55,667 bases of DNA from Trichocoleus desertorum ATA4-8-CV12 (GCA_019358975.1 JAHHIL010000034.1:1-55667); one strand, 5' to 3'. Positions 44,808 through 53,514 are shown, counted from the first letter of the stretch. Notes: generated by a model not told the origin, from the sequence alone. A program made the numbers and translations.

Positions 44808-45662
44808 TTAAAACAAGCTGAGCTGAGCGGGAGGCTGATCGAAACTATCCCACGGTAAGGCAGGGATGGGTACACCTTGTTGTTCCAGCAGGTGTTGAAA
44901 AGCGCGGGCATGACCGGGCGATCGCGCTTCTTGGGGGCAGTGCATAAAGAAGTAAACGCGAGTGCCTTGATGCAGCCATTGCTCTACATGAGTCACCCAC
45001 TCCGCCCAATATTCCTGATTCACGTCTCGCTCTGGATGATTGATGAAGCGAACCAAACTAAACGGAGCCGTGACACTGGGTTGCAGCGGCAGCTTAGGTT
45101 TGCGTCGCTCTGAATTTAACTGCGGGTCGTCCGGGCCATTGTAAACCGCGCGAGTGTCGAGCAAAACTCGTCCTACCCCCAAGTTTTCTAGAAGCTCAGT
45201 GAGTTTGATGGCATGAGTGGCCTTAAACCAATCTAGGTGGCGCACTTCTAAAGCTAGAGGCGCTGTTTCGCGCGGCCATGCCTGGAGAAAAGCGGTGAGA
45301 TCATCGATCCAAGCAGGATTGTAGCTGGGCGGCAACTGCACAAACATCGGCCCCAAGCGATCGCCCAACCCTTGCATGTGTTCTAGAAATCCCAAAGCGG
45401 CGGGAATTTGCGGCTCTAGTAATCCTTGATGGGTAATATCGCGCGGTAACTTGAGGCAAAACTCAAAGCCAGGAGGTGTTTCTGCTGCCCATCGCGCCAC
45501 CGTTTCTGCATCAGGAACCGAGTAAAACGTGGTGTTGCCTTCCACCGTAGTAAAGCGACGACTGTAGAGTTGCAGGAAATCAGCAGGACGACTCTTCGGG
45601 GGAAATAAATCTCCCACCCAATCTTTGTAAGCCCAAACGGCACAGCCTAGAAAAAAGTTCAT
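44808..45662 (-). CDS. DUF72 family protein (YecE type)
   Basis: A 284-residue protein with a TIM-barrel-like fold predicted for DUF72: FFLGCAVWAYKDWVGDLFPP at the N-terminus, YSRRFTTVEGNTTFYSVPD, FEFCLKLPRDITH, PMFVQLPPSY, ALEVRHLDWF and VYFFMHCP. The family has conserved polar residues at strand ends that look like an active site, but no reaction is known. It is on the same strand as cobA-hemD, with about 130 bases between, and downstream of a serine tRNA. Confidence 0.87.
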   Translation of the reverse strand: MNFFLGCAVWAYKDWVGDLFPPKSRPADFLQLYSRRFTTVEGNTTFYSVPDAETVARWAAETPPGFEFCLKLPRDITHQGLLEPQIPAALGFLEHMQGLGDRLGPMFVQLPPSYNPAWIDDLTAFLQAWPRETAPLALEVRHLDWFKATHAIKLTELLENLGVGRVLLDTRAVYNGPDDPQLNSERRKPKLPLQPSVTAPFSLVRFINHPERDVNQEYWAEWVTHVEQWLHQGTRVYFFMHCPQEARSPGHARAFQHLLEQQGVPIPALPWDSFDQPPAQLSLF

Positions 45663-45730
45663 GTTCTTGATCCTAGACTGAAACCTTACTCTGGTTTCAC
45701 TAAGACTCGCCCGACATTTCTATTTCTCAA

Positions 45731-45815
45731 CGGAGAGGGTGGGATTCGAACCCACGGTCTCTTTCGAGACACTCGATTTCAAGTCGAGCGCATTCGACCA
45801 CTCTGCCACCTCTCC
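45731..45815 (-). tRNA. tRNA-Ser(UGA)
   Basis: The minus strand begins GGAGAGGTGGCAGAGTGG and ends with CCTCTCC plus discriminator G. The acceptor stem pairs GGAGAGG with CCTCTCC (7 of 7). The anticodon loop CTTGAAA between CTCGA and TCGAG arms gives UGA. A long variable arm and the GGTTCGAATCC T-loop are present, as required for a serine tRNA. Length is 85 without an encoded CCA. Confidence 0.95.
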
Positions 45816-45923
45816 AGGTATTTAGTTAAGGTTTCTATCCACTCAGGCAAACCCAAACCGAAGAATATTCTAACCCGTTCAGCTCCAAACTGTTGTATTT
45901 TTGCGGCAATCTTACGACTTTTT

Positions 45924-46853
45924 CTACACTGCTTCGGCCACAGCATTGGTTTTGCGGTACATCAATTGCTCTGAAACTACCTCAAACGCTTGATTTACCC
46001 AAACCAAAGACGCTTGCTCCACTACCCCAGCTTGGAGAGAAACCAAAGAGAAATTGCGTAAGCGATCGCCCTCAACTGCCTTAATTCGAGGCACATTGGC
46101 GGCATTGAGATAAACGGTACCTCTCGCGTCTTCATAGACAGAAGTTCTTAAGCGATCTCTGGTGTGGCGGAGGTTGTGGTGCATGTGCCCAAAAGCGACT
46201 AGTGGCACTGTTTTGTTGAGGAGATGAGTTTGCGCGATCGCAGCAGCAAAGTCAGGATCACCATAATCTCCGCCGATGGGCATCCAATCTCGGCCACAAG
46301 GGTCTTCTGGGCGATCGCCGAGTCCAGTAGGGCCGCAGTGACCTAAAAAGATCACGGTTTCGTGAGTCGTACTTTGAACTGCTTCTAAGATTTTGGCGGT
46401 CGATTCTTGGAAACTTGTCACTTCGTAACGTTCTCGGTAAAATTGTTCGTTCTTCCAAGAGGAGCCACCCCAGCTAAACGGGCGACTGCCCACAACGGTT
46501 AAGTTAAAAACGGGAAAGTCGAGCTTGCTGTAGCCGACGTGGGTTTCACCGAGCAAATCTAATTGGTCTTGCACCCAGTCTTCTTTAGTGCGATCGTAGG
46601 GACATTTTTTTCTGCCCCAGTCAGAGGCACTATACCAAGCGTCGTGGTTGCCCATGATGGCGGCTTTAGGCACCTCTACAGCAGCGATCGCCCGGACCAC
46701 TTCTACGGATTCGTTGCCAAAGTCGCCCACAAAGAACGCTAAATCCACGCCTAAATGTTTCAGGGCTTGCCCATCTTCGGCTTCCCAAGCATCGTGGACA
46801 TCACCAATAACAGCAATTTTGATGGTTTGATTGCGATCGCTCTGACTGCTCAT
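45924..46853 (-). CDS. calcineurin-like metallophosphoesterase (TIGR04168-like)
   Basis: A 309-residue protein with a full set of metal-binding motifs: IGDVHDAWE (D, H), FFVGDFGNE, IMGNHDAW, FLGHCGP and AFGHMHH. The sequence matches the cyanobacteria/chloroplast metallophosphoesterase group I know as TIGR04168. It likely hydrolyses a phosphate ester, but no substrate is established. Soluble, no signal peptide. It is the last minus-strand gene before a plus-strand toxin-antitoxin pair. Confidence 0.88.
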   Translation of the reverse strand: MSSQSDRNQTIKIAVIGDVHDAWEAEDGQALKHLGVDLAFFVGDFGNESVEVVRAIAAVEVPKAAIMGNHDAWYSASDWGRKKCPYDRTKEDWVQDQLDLLGETHVGYSKLDFPVFNLTVVGSRPFSWGGSSWKNEQFYRERYEVTSFQESTAKILEAVQSTTHETVIFLGHCGPTGLGDRPEDPCGRDWMPIGGDYGDPDFAAAIAQTHLLNKTVPLVAFGHMHHNLRHTRDRLRTSVYEDARGTVYLNAANVPRIKAVEGDRLRNFSLVSLQAGVVEQASLVWVNQAFEVVSEQLMYRKTNAVAEAV

Positions 46854-46945
46854 GCCTATTCCTTTTCGTCGCTAGGGGCTGACCAAACCAACCCTTTTCC
46901 AGGATAGGCAAGCATTGAACGTTTTAACAGGACTTTAGGACAGAG

Positions 46946-46981
46946 TTGACACTAATATGCCAAAACTAGCATACTGATGAT
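46946..46981 (+). promoter_or_regulatory. promoter and candidate operator of the HigBA pair
   Basis: TTGACA at 46946-46951 is a consensus -35 box, with CATACT at 46970-46975 as a weak -10 (spacing 18). TATGC (46956-46960) and GCATA (46969-46973) form an inverted repeat that overlaps the promoter, suited for repression by the antitoxin encoded downstream. Confidence 0.55.
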
Positions 46982-47359
46982 ATGAGTTCAAATTTGAAAC
47001 CAGTTGAATGGGTTGGAAGCTCCCTTGAGGATCTGAAAGATTTTCCAGAGGAAGTTCAGCAGGTTGTTGGATATGCTCTGTACTTGGCTCAATGCGGTGA
47101 GAAGCATCCCTTTGCTAAACCACTCAAAGGATTTAAGGGTGCTGGGGTGCTTGAAGTAGTGGACGACTTTGATGGAGACACTTATCGAGCTGTTTACACC
47201 ATAAAATTTGTCGATGTCGTTTATGTCTTGCACGCTTTTCAGAAGAAATCAAAGCAAGGGATTGCTACACCCAAACAAGACATTAAGTTGATTGAGGCAA
47301 GGCTTAAGCGAGCCAAGGAACACCACTCTCAAAACTACAAAAAGCAGCAGGGAAAATAA
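46982..47359 (+). CDS. HigB-like toxin (RelE/Gp49 family)
   Basis: A 125-residue basic protein of the phage Gp49-like/DUF891 toxin group: EWVGSSLEDLKDFPEEVQQV, YALYLAQCGEKHPFAKPLKG then GVLEVVDDFDGDTYRAVYTI and VVYVLHAFQKKSKQGIATP. These toxins fold like RelE and cut mRNA on the ribosome. The toxin gene comes first and the antitoxin starts two bases after its stop, the HigBA order. Confidence 0.87.
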   Translation: MSSNLKPVEWVGSSLEDLKDFPEEVQQVVGYALYLAQCGEKHPFAKPLKGFKGAGVLEVVDDFDGDTYRAVYTIKFVDVVYVLHAFQKKSKQGIATPKQDIKLIEARLKRAKEHHSQNYKKQQGK

Positions 47360-47361
47360 GG

Positions 47362-47691
47362 ATGAATCAAGAAATTAAAGTACAAGCAAGTAGTGGCAAT
47401 GTCTTTGCCGACTTAGGGTTGGAGAACTCGGATGAATTGCTGGTGAAAGCAGAGCTCGCTCGTAAGATCAGCAGCATTATTACCAAGCAAGAAATGACCC
47501 AGGCTGAAGCAGCAGAGCTTTTGAAGATTGACCAACCAAAAGTGTCTGCCCTAATGAATGGAAAGTTATCAGGGTTTTCGACGGTACGACTATTCCGCTT
47601 CTTAAACGCTTTGGGTCAAGATGTGGAGGTTGTAGTAAAAACTAAACCTAAATCTCACTTGCAGGCTAGAACGCGGGTTGTTACTTCATAA
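47362..47691 (+). CDS. HigA-like XRE antitoxin
   Basis: A 109-residue protein with a helix-turn-helix at about residues 48-75: MTQAEAAELLKIDQPKVSAL then MNGKLSGFSTVRLFRFLNAL, as in XRE antitoxins of Gp49-like toxins. It neutralises the toxin and is expected to repress the operon through the TATGC..GCATA site. The C-terminal tail is basic. GGATG sits just before the start. Confidence 0.88.
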   Translation: MNQEIKVQASSGNVFADLGLENSDELLVKAELARKISSIITKQEMTQAEAAELLKIDQPKVSALMNGKLSGFSTVRLFRFLNALGQDVEVVVKTKPKSHLQARTRVVTS

Positions 47692-47740
47692 TTTTTTCGT
47701 ATTTACTCTGATTGATAGAAATTTTAGGTAATTGAAAATC

Positions 47741-48016
47741 TTAAAGTTGATCAACACCGAATAATGTCTCTTCCAGTTCGTCAGCTTTAGATGCAACCAT
47801 CATAATGCTTCGAGCAAAGGACTCGATATCAAGATTGCTAATTTTGGCACTTACCGTTAGGACTAGTTGATTTTTGTCATCTAGCCTTAAGCAATAAGGA
47901 GCAAATGCGTCTACGCTGCGTAAAGCATGAACTGCTGATTCCATAAGAGTAATTTCACCAACAATACTAAAAATACCTACCCAACTTTCACCAGTACCAC
48001 TCTTAAAGTTAATCAA
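47741..48016 (-). CDS. YbjN/chaperone-like small protein
   Basis: A 91-residue protein with the pattern of the C-terminal part of YbjN/type-III-chaperone-like folds: beta strands GESWVGIFSIVGEI and NQLVLTVSAKISN, followed by a helix with ADELEETLFG. Its start overlaps the end of the upstream zinc-ribbon frame by four bases. It is short for the family, and may depend on the protein encoded upstream; the two might represent one split gene. Function unknown. Confidence 0.55.
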   Translation of the reverse strand: MINFKSGTGESWVGIFSIVGEITLMESAVHALRSVDAFAPYCLRLDDKNQLVLTVSAKISNLDIESFARSIMMVASKADELEETLFGVDQL

Positions 48017-48328
48017 CCATACAAGCTGTGACGTCCGGTGCTAGTAGCAATTTCAAATCTGGCGCAATCTCCCCACTTTTCAGTTAATACTTGATGGCTG
48101 TAAATTGAATTCTCTCGCAGATCCAAAAACTGTTTGTAAAGTATATTTAGCTCGTCATCCGAGAAGAAATTATCATCATCTACAAATATGAGTTGATTGC
48201 TGGGAGTTGATACGGCTGGCACAACAATTATCGAAGAGCATCGAGAACATTTTCCGCGTAGCCCAGATTTCGAGTTGTCTGTCAACGCTTAATTCATTTC
48301 CACACTGGTGACAGCTAAATTCAATCAC
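48013..48328 (-). pseudogene. zinc-ribbon protein gene with a frameshift
   Basis: From a GTG at 48328, preceded by AAGGAG six bases upstream, the minus strand reads MIEFSCHQCGNELSVD, the first CxxC of a zinc ribbon. In the next frame, GLRGKCSRCSSIIVVPA supplies the second CxxC and the usual IVVP ending. The two halves are joined only if one base is dropped near 48282-48286. The total length (316 bases) is one more than a multiple of three. Downstream of the ribbon comes an unknown region FFSDDELNILYKQFLDLREN. Either a real frameshift or a sequence error. Confidence 0.65.
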
Positions 48329-48484
48329 TTTCTACTCCTTACTAAATATGTTCTCAATGATTATGCCCATTTTTATTTCCTAAAGTGATTACCCTCTGTT
48401 TCAGGGATATCTGATTTCACTGAAGTGCTTCAAGTGCAATATTGGGGCTGGAACACGGAACACCTGGCTTTTGGTGAAAAACAC

Positions 48485-48512
48485 TATAATTGAAGTACAA
48501 TAGAATACTTCA
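48485..48512 (+). promoter_or_regulatory. nadA promoter -10 and palindromic operator
   Basis: TATAAT at 48485-48490 is a perfect -10 box. It is followed at once by TGAAGTA (48491-48497), an 8-base spacer, and TACTTCA (48506-48512), a perfect inverted repeat covering the expected transcription start. A second short palindrome TGAAG-TG-CTTCA is at 48421-48432. The layout suits a repressor acting on nadA. Confidence 0.6.
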
Positions 48513-48543
48513 CACTTCTTTGCACTCTAGGTGGCTTGCAACT

Positions 48544-49515
48544 GTGTTTACCACTGCCCTTCCTCAGCAACGCTCCAACCCATCCACTGCTTTGCCTCAT
48601 GACCTGTTTGCAGCCATCCAAGCGCTGAAGCAAGAACTGAACGCGATTATTCTGGCTCACTACTACCAAGACCCAGACATTCAGGATGTCGCTGATTACT
48701 TGGGAGATTCATTGGGTCTCTCGCAACAAGCCGCCCAAACTGATGCGGATGTGATCGTGTTTGCGGGGGTTCACTTTATGGCGGAAACTGCCAAAATTCT
48801 CAACCCTACTAAGTTGGTGTTGCTGCCCGACTTAGACGCGGGTTGCTCCTTGGCTGACAGTTGCCCACCTCAAGCTTTTGCCGAGTTTAAAGCAGCTCAT
48901 CCGAATCATTTGGTGGTGTCTTATATCAACTGCACCGCTGAGATTAAGGCGATGAGTGACATCATTTGCACCAGCTCCAACGCGGTCAAAATCGTGCGCC
49001 AAATTCCCGAAGACCAACCGATCATCTTTGCGCCCGATCGCAACTTGGGTCGTTATGTGATGGAGCAAACTGGGCGAGATTTGGTGTTGTGGCAAGGAAG
49101 TTGCATGGTGCATGAAACTTTTTCTGAGAAAAAGATTGTGCAGTTGCAGATGGAGCATCCAGAGGCGGAAGTGATTGCTCACCCGGAATGTGAACCTGCG
49201 GTGCTACGTTATGCTCAATATATTGGCTCGACGACGGCGTTGCTAAAGTATGCAGAGCAAAGCGATCGCCAAGCTTTTATTGTGGCGACGGAACCGGGGA
49301 TTATTCACCAAATGGAGAAGCAAGCACCTCACAAGCGATTCATTCCTGCGCCGCCGATGAATAATTGTGCCTGCAATGAGTGTCCGCACATGCGGCTGAA
49401 TACGCTGGAGAAGTTGTATTTGGCGATGAAGCAGCGATCGCCGGAGGTTACATTACCAGAAGATATAAGGGTGGCGGCGTTACGTCCGATGCAGCGGATG
49501 TTGGAGATGAGTTAA
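48544..49515 (+). CDS. nadA: quinolinate synthase A
   Basis: A 323-residue enzyme read from GTG 48544, chosen because the longer frame to TTG 48490 would lie within the promoter and AGGTGG sits upstream of the GTG. It condenses iminoaspartate and dihydroxyacetone phosphate to quinolinate in NAD synthesis. Motifs: [36 protein letters not shown] and [17 protein letters not shown]. The cysteines in these blocks include the three ligands of the [4Fe-4S] cluster. No nadB or nadC lies next to it. Confidence 0.95.
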   Translation: MFTTALPQQRSNPSTALPHDLFAAIQALKQELNAIILAHYYQDPDIQDVADYLGDSLGLSQQAAQTDADVIVFAGVHFMAETAKILNPTKLVLLPDLDAGCSLADSCPPQAFAEFKAAHPNHLVVSYINCTAEIKAMSDIICTSSNAVKIVRQIPEDQPIIFAPDRNLGRYVMEQTGRDLVLWQGSCMVHETFSEKKIVQLQMEHPEAEVIAHPECEPAVLRYAQYIGSTTALLKYAEQSDRQAFIVATEPGIIHQMEKQAPHKRFIPAPPMNNCACNECPHMRLNTLEKLYLAMKQRSPEVTLPEDIRVAALRPMQRMLEMS

Positions 49516-49549
49516 ACGGCTTTAGTTAAACATTTTTGCAAAATCCGAA

Positions 49550-49614
49550 CCTTGGGGGCACTCGCCCCCAAACCCCCGCTGAGGGACGGTTGCGTCCCCC
49601 AGACCCCCTCCAAA
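49550..49614 (+). repeat. 65-bp double-hairpin repeat, copy 2
   Basis: Identical to the copies at 24298 and 53357. It lies 34 bases after the nadA stop and may act as its transcript end. Confidence 0.9.
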
Positions 49615-49712
49615 CGAACTTGAGTGTGAGTATTTCGATATCAGGCATTGTTGTGAGTTCTTCAGTCCTCACTCCTCTCCCCTTACCCCTCACCTTCTGG
49701 CTTCTTACTCCT

Positions 49713-49746
49713 CCTTCCCTAGTAGGGAAGGGGGCTGGGGGGTTAG
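49713..49746. repeat. CCTTCCCT-AGT-AGGGAAGG palindromic repeat
   Basis: Perfect 8-bp stem (49713-49720 with 49724-49731) followed by GGGGCTGGGGGGTTAGG. Related to the repeat at 44727. It lies between the convergent nadA and TerB-like genes. Confidence 0.7.
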
Positions 49747-49751
49747 GTCAT

Positions 49752-50231
49752 TTACCCATTAATAAAGTGCTGAATTTGCACGACTAACAGCTCGACGATG
49801 CCGTCTTGGGTTTCTAGACTGGTTTCGGCTTCGGCTTCGACTCGCTGCACGACATCGGATGACAGGTTTAGTAAGCTTTTTAGGCGCTCGTAGGCTGTGG
49901 CTTCTTCTTCGTTAATTTCTGGTTCGTTGGGGGTACGGGCGCTGGAGCGAATCACTTCGTAGCCTAGTCGTAGTACTAGCTCGCGCTCTTCCTGTCTGTC
50001 TAGTTTGGGAATGATCTCTTCGAGCGGAATATTTTGAATCAGATAGTCTCGCAGTTCTTGTTGCAGTTTCTGTTGCTGCTTGGGATCGGTGGCAAACAAG
50101 CGACTGAATTGGTCGAGTATGAGGTCAATTTCTTCTGTAGCCAGGTGGCCGTCTGACCAAGCCATTGATACCACGGCTCGCAACAAGTTCATCTGGCGAG
50201 GGGTAATGGATGGGGGCGGTTGAGTCGGCAT
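49752..50231 (-). CDS. TerB-like protein
   Basis: A 159-residue acidic, helical protein from ATG 50231, which has GGGAGGG upstream; the frame is open 24 codons further but without ribosome site. The TerB pattern is seen in LLRAVVSMAWSDGHLATEE (an early acidic DG motif) and helices up to residue 110. TerB-type proteins bind divalent metal ions and are linked to tellurite resistance and membrane stress; a general role in cyanobacteria is not known. Confidence 0.7.
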   Translation of the reverse strand: MPTQPPPSITPRQMNLLRAVVSMAWSDGHLATEEIDLILDQFSRLFATDPKQQQKLQQELRDYLIQNIPLEEIIPKLDRQEERELVLRLGYEVIRSSARTPNEPEINEEEATAYERLKSLLNLSSDVVQRVEAEAETSLETQDGIVELLVVQIQHFING

Positions 50232-50355
50232 GATTTCCCTCCCATTGGGAAGTGTGAAGAAGTAGGCAAACATCGAATTGCTTGCCCTCACGCTAACATA
50301 CAACTCCGGAAGCGCTTTAATAGTTGATGCGGTTCTTAATGAGTTCCGAATTGAG

Positions 50356-52143
50356 TTAGGCGATCGCCTTAAGGGGAACTCCTAACCAACTCGCAAAGTT
50401 TTGTTCTTGAGCTGGGGAAGGGTCGTCAACTACGACAAGCTGGTAACGGGTGGGACGCGGTTTTGCTAGGGTGACGGCGCTGCTGCGTAACTCGTCTTGA
50501 TGGAAGTGGCTAATCTCAACCGTTTGTCCGGGTTGGAAGTCTTTGAGGCGATCGCTCAGTTGGTCAGCGCTAATCCGGAAGCCATTGATGGCAAGCAGCT
50601 CATCTCCAGCGTCAATCCCTGCTTGGTGGGCGGGGGAACCTGTTTCAACGAACTTGATTGTTTCGCGGCTGTTTTCAGTTTTGACGGTTAGCCCTAGGAA
50701 TGGCGGTTGGTCGTCGCTGTCGCCCTCGGCTTGTAATCGCAGGCCAAAGGGTTCTAGAAAGGTGTCGAAGGGGAGTTCTTCGGTGCCGTCGATGTAGCGG
50801 GCAAAGAAGTCAGACAGGTCAGTGTCGGCGACCGCTTCTAGGGTGGCTTTCAGTTGCTCTGGGGTGAAACCGATTTCGTCTTTGCCAAACTGCTGCCACA
50901 TCTGTCGCAGTACGTCGTCGAGCGATCGCTGGTTACTATGCCGTTGCCGAATCAGCAGATCCAGCAGGAAGGACACCATCTCGCCTTTGAGGTAGTAGGA
51001 GATTTGTGAGTTGGCGCTGTTGGCATCGGGGCGATAAAGCTTAATCCAGGCATCAAAGCTGGATTCACTGGCAGGCTGCACTTGCCGACCGGGGGTGGTT
51101 TGCAGGCGGGTAATTTCTTTGCTTAAGTTGCTGAGCAAGGTTTTCGCGTCGTAGATGCCTGCCCGAAAAGGGATGTTGAGGTCGTAGTAACTGGTGGTGC
51201 CTTCGCTAAACCAGAGGGAGGTGGTGTAGTTTTCCTGCTCGTAGTCAAACACTTCTAGCGGTTTAGGGCGAATCCGCTTGACGTTCCACAAATGGAAGAA
51301 TTCGTGCGCCACCAACTGCATAAACCGCTGGTACTTCTCTTTCGCGCGGAAGCCAAAGCGGGGATAGTTGAGGGAGCAAGCGTTTTTGTGCTCTAAGCCG
51401 CCGTTGCCTTGGGGGGATAGGTGCAGCAAAAACAGGTAGGAGTCATAGGGCAGACCCCCAAATAGCTCGGCTTCTACGTCAATAATTTTTTGCGTGTCTT
51501 GAATGATCCGATCGGGGTCGGTGTTGCCTTGGCCCCAGATTGCCAGTTGATGCGGTTTGCCCTGAGCTTCAAATTCATACAGGGCATGGGTGCCAATTTC
51601 AAACGGGCTATCTACTAAGGTGTCAAAGTCAGCGGCGTAGAAGGTATGAGTTTGACCAGGCACTGGAGGGAGGGGGGTGGCGACTTGCCAGTTGGGGTAT
51701 GGAGGCGCGATCGCGACTTGAATCGGTTGGTACTCAAATCCAGGGAGGTAAAAGAACAGCGCTGCCCCGTTAAAGTAGCCGTGGGTGCTGTCTAGATGGT
51801 TGGTGCGGACAGAGAGTTCGTTGGCAAAGACGCGATAGCAAACGGTAATTGCTGACTGCCCTAGCGTGTCTACTTGCCAATGGTTTTTGCTAACTTTGCG
51901 CCAAGGCAAAGCATCTTGACCCGTAGCACTAAAGTTTTGCAGATGTTTAGCATATTCACGCACCAAGTAAGAACCAGGAGTCCAGACAGGTAGCTTCAGA
52001 TCCAGTACTGGTGCTGTCCATTCTTGTACTTGCAAGGTGACTTCAAACAGGTGAGTTTGGGGGTTGGGCATTGCCACCTGGTAGCAAATTTCCAGGTTGG
52101 TGCGGGATGAGTTGCTAGGACGAGTCTGCGTCGCTTCAGTCAT
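50356..52143 (-). CDS. M61-family metallopeptidase with PDZ domain
   Basis: A 595-residue protein. The N-terminal domain is beta-rich; the catalytic domain has HEFFHLWNVKRIRP (HExxH zinc motif near residue 280) and a downstream glutamate in WFSEGTTSYYD. The C-terminal 120 residues form a PDZ domain with PFLGLTVK and GSPAHQAGIDAGDELLAING. This is the glycyl aminopeptidase type (M61). No signal peptide is apparent, so it may be cytoplasmic. Substrate is not known. Confidence 0.92.
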   Translation of the reverse strand: MTEATQTRPSNSSRTNLEICYQVAMPNPQTHLFEVTLQVQEWTAPVLDLKLPVWTPGSYLVREYAKHLQNFSATGQDALPWRKVSKNHWQVDTLGQSAITVCYRVFANELSVRTNHLDSTHGYFNGAALFFYLPGFEYQPIQVAIAPPYPNWQVATPLPPVPGQTHTFYAADFDTLVDSPFEIGTHALYEFEAQGKPHQLAIWGQGNTDPDRIIQDTQKIIDVEAELFGGLPYDSYLFLLHLSPQGNGGLEHKNACSLNYPRFGFRAKEKYQRFMQLVAHEFFHLWNVKRIRPKPLEVFDYEQENYTTSLWFSEGTTSYYDLNIPFRAGIYDAKTLLSNLSKEITRLQTTPGRQVQPASESSFDAWIKLYRPDANSANSQISYYLKGEMVSFLLDLLIRQRHSNQRSLDDVLRQMWQQFGKDEIGFTPEQLKATLEAVADTDLSDFFARYIDGTEELPFDTFLEPFGLRLQAEGDSDDQPPFLGLTVKTENSRETIKFVETGSPAHQAGIDAGDELLAINGFRISADQLSDRLKDFQPGQTVEISHFHQDELRSSAVTLAKPRPTRYQLVVVDDPSPAQEQNFASWLGVPLKAIA

Positions 52144-52262
52144 AGGTGATAGTTAAGCAGCAAGAAGTGTCGGCACAGGGTTGGAGTGAGTGGCGATCGC
52201 TGATCCCAGCCCATCACTCAACCCATCCCTTTAGGTTAGGTCATCTTGCAAAATTTGGCGGC

Positions 52263-52946
52263 TTAGGCTTTACCCGCGAGATGTGCCAGTTGTTTCTGAT
52301 GCACCAGATGAATTACCTGGTGAGCTGGGTCGATTTTGATCCAGCCTTTATCATTGAGCTTTTCCATAATTTTGGCAGTTTCTTCTATCCCAATGTCGGC
52401 TACGTCTGCCAAGTCTTGAAAGGGAATATTGAAGATTTCGGTGCCTTTGTTGGAGGCTTGGCCGTAGTTTTCACCCAAAGAAACCAGGGTATTGGCGAGC
52501 TTGACGGCAGGGGGTTGATGCCGCAGTTGAAACCGGATATTGGTTTGCCGCAGCCGCCGTACCATCAGTTGCAGCATGCGGTGATGGAGTTGGGAGTCTT
52601 TGAATAAGGTTTGGATAAATCGCTGAGCCGAAATGCTGAGCAATTGAACGGCTGAGAGGGCAATGACATCGGTCGATCGGGGAGATTCGTCCAGAATGGC
52701 CATTTCACCAAAGAAGTCTCCTTGACCTAAAATTGCCAAGGTCAGCACATCTTCTCCAGCGTGCCGACGCACTTTCACCCAACCGGAAACTACAAAGTAA
52801 ACGGCATTACCCCAAGCGTCTTCCATTAAAACCGCTCGGCCCGCTGGGTAGTCGTGTTCTGTGGCAATGGACATCAGCCATTCCAAGGTTTCGGGGTTGG
52901 CGGCGTTAAAGAGAGGAAAAAGCTCGTTAAAAGCTTCAGTCTGCAT
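52263..52946 (-). CDS. Crp/Fnr-family transcription regulator
   Basis: A 227-residue protein. Residues 15-130 form a cyclic-nucleotide-binding beta-barrel with YFVVSGWVKVRRH and the phosphate-binding cassette GQGDFFGEMAILDESPRS, which keeps the E and R needed to hold cNMP. A long C-helix leads to a winged helix from about 170: FQDLADVADIGIEETAKIME then KLNDKGWIKID. The HTH is unusual for Crp in lacking the RE-TVSR signature, so its DNA site should differ. Its neighbours (M61 protease downstream) do not reveal targets. Confidence 0.88.
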   Translation of the reverse strand: MQTEAFNELFPLFNAANPETLEWLMSIATEHDYPAGRAVLMEDAWGNAVYFVVSGWVKVRRHAGEDVLTLAILGQGDFFGEMAILDESPRSTDVIALSAVQLLSISAQRFIQTLFKDSQLHHRMLQLMVRRLRQTNIRFQLRHQPPAVKLANTLVSLGENYGQASNKGTEIFNIPFQDLADVADIGIEETAKIMEKLNDKGWIKIDPAHQVIHLVHQKQLAHLAGKA

Positions 52947-53356
52947 GAAGGATCTTTAGGATAGGACGTAGGATTAGCAGCAGGTCAAAACTAGAAAACC
53001 GAGGAACCTAGAGGGAGCAGTGAAGGTGCTGTTCCTCTCTACGATGATAGGGCGGGTGGATGTAGCTAAAGCGGGAATGTACGGATTCTTAGAAGTGAGT
53101 CTCGGTAATATTAGCGATCGCTGGGCAGCAGATTTAGGAGACAAAGTCCTAGTTTTGCGCTGTCTAACCTGTTCCTTCTATGTTACAGCTTGCGGTTGGG
53201 GTGTTGAGGGATGGTCTATTACTAATGTTCATGAAGCACCCTGATGGATATTTCTGTAGCAAAAAATATTGATGCTTTGGTGGACGATGGGGATAGGGCT
53301 GAGGTTTCCGGGTGTGGGTTGATTTGTTAGGTTGCGGTACGTTGACTAAAACCGAG

Positions 53357-53421
53357 CCTTGGGGGCACTCGCCCCCAAACCCCCGCTGAGGGACGGTTGC
53401 GTCCCCCAGACCCCCTCCAAA
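53357..53421 (+). repeat. 65-bp double-hairpin repeat, copy 3
   Basis: Identical to the copies at 24298 and 49550, in the same orientation relative to the window. Confidence 0.9.
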
Positions 53422-53514
53422 GTGGTTTTTCTGATTATTTTGAAAGTTTGTCTAACTCCCCTCGCCCAAAATTGAACTCCTCCAACATTGGTTGGTTTTG
53501 TTGGCTGTTTTACT

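Noticed and set aside
48490-48543. Longer nadA start at TTG 48490
   Set aside because: It would begin at the last base of the -10 box and inside the operator; the GTG at 48544 has a better ribosome site and fits the family length.
49536-49787. Plus-strand frame of 83 codons after nadA
   Set aside because: Mostly the 65-bp repeat and another palindrome in translation; same peptide arises at the other repeat copies.
53020-53244. Plus-strand frame of 74 codons beside the crp-type gene
   Set aside because: Weak start context and no family resemblance; it runs into a repeat-rich spacer.
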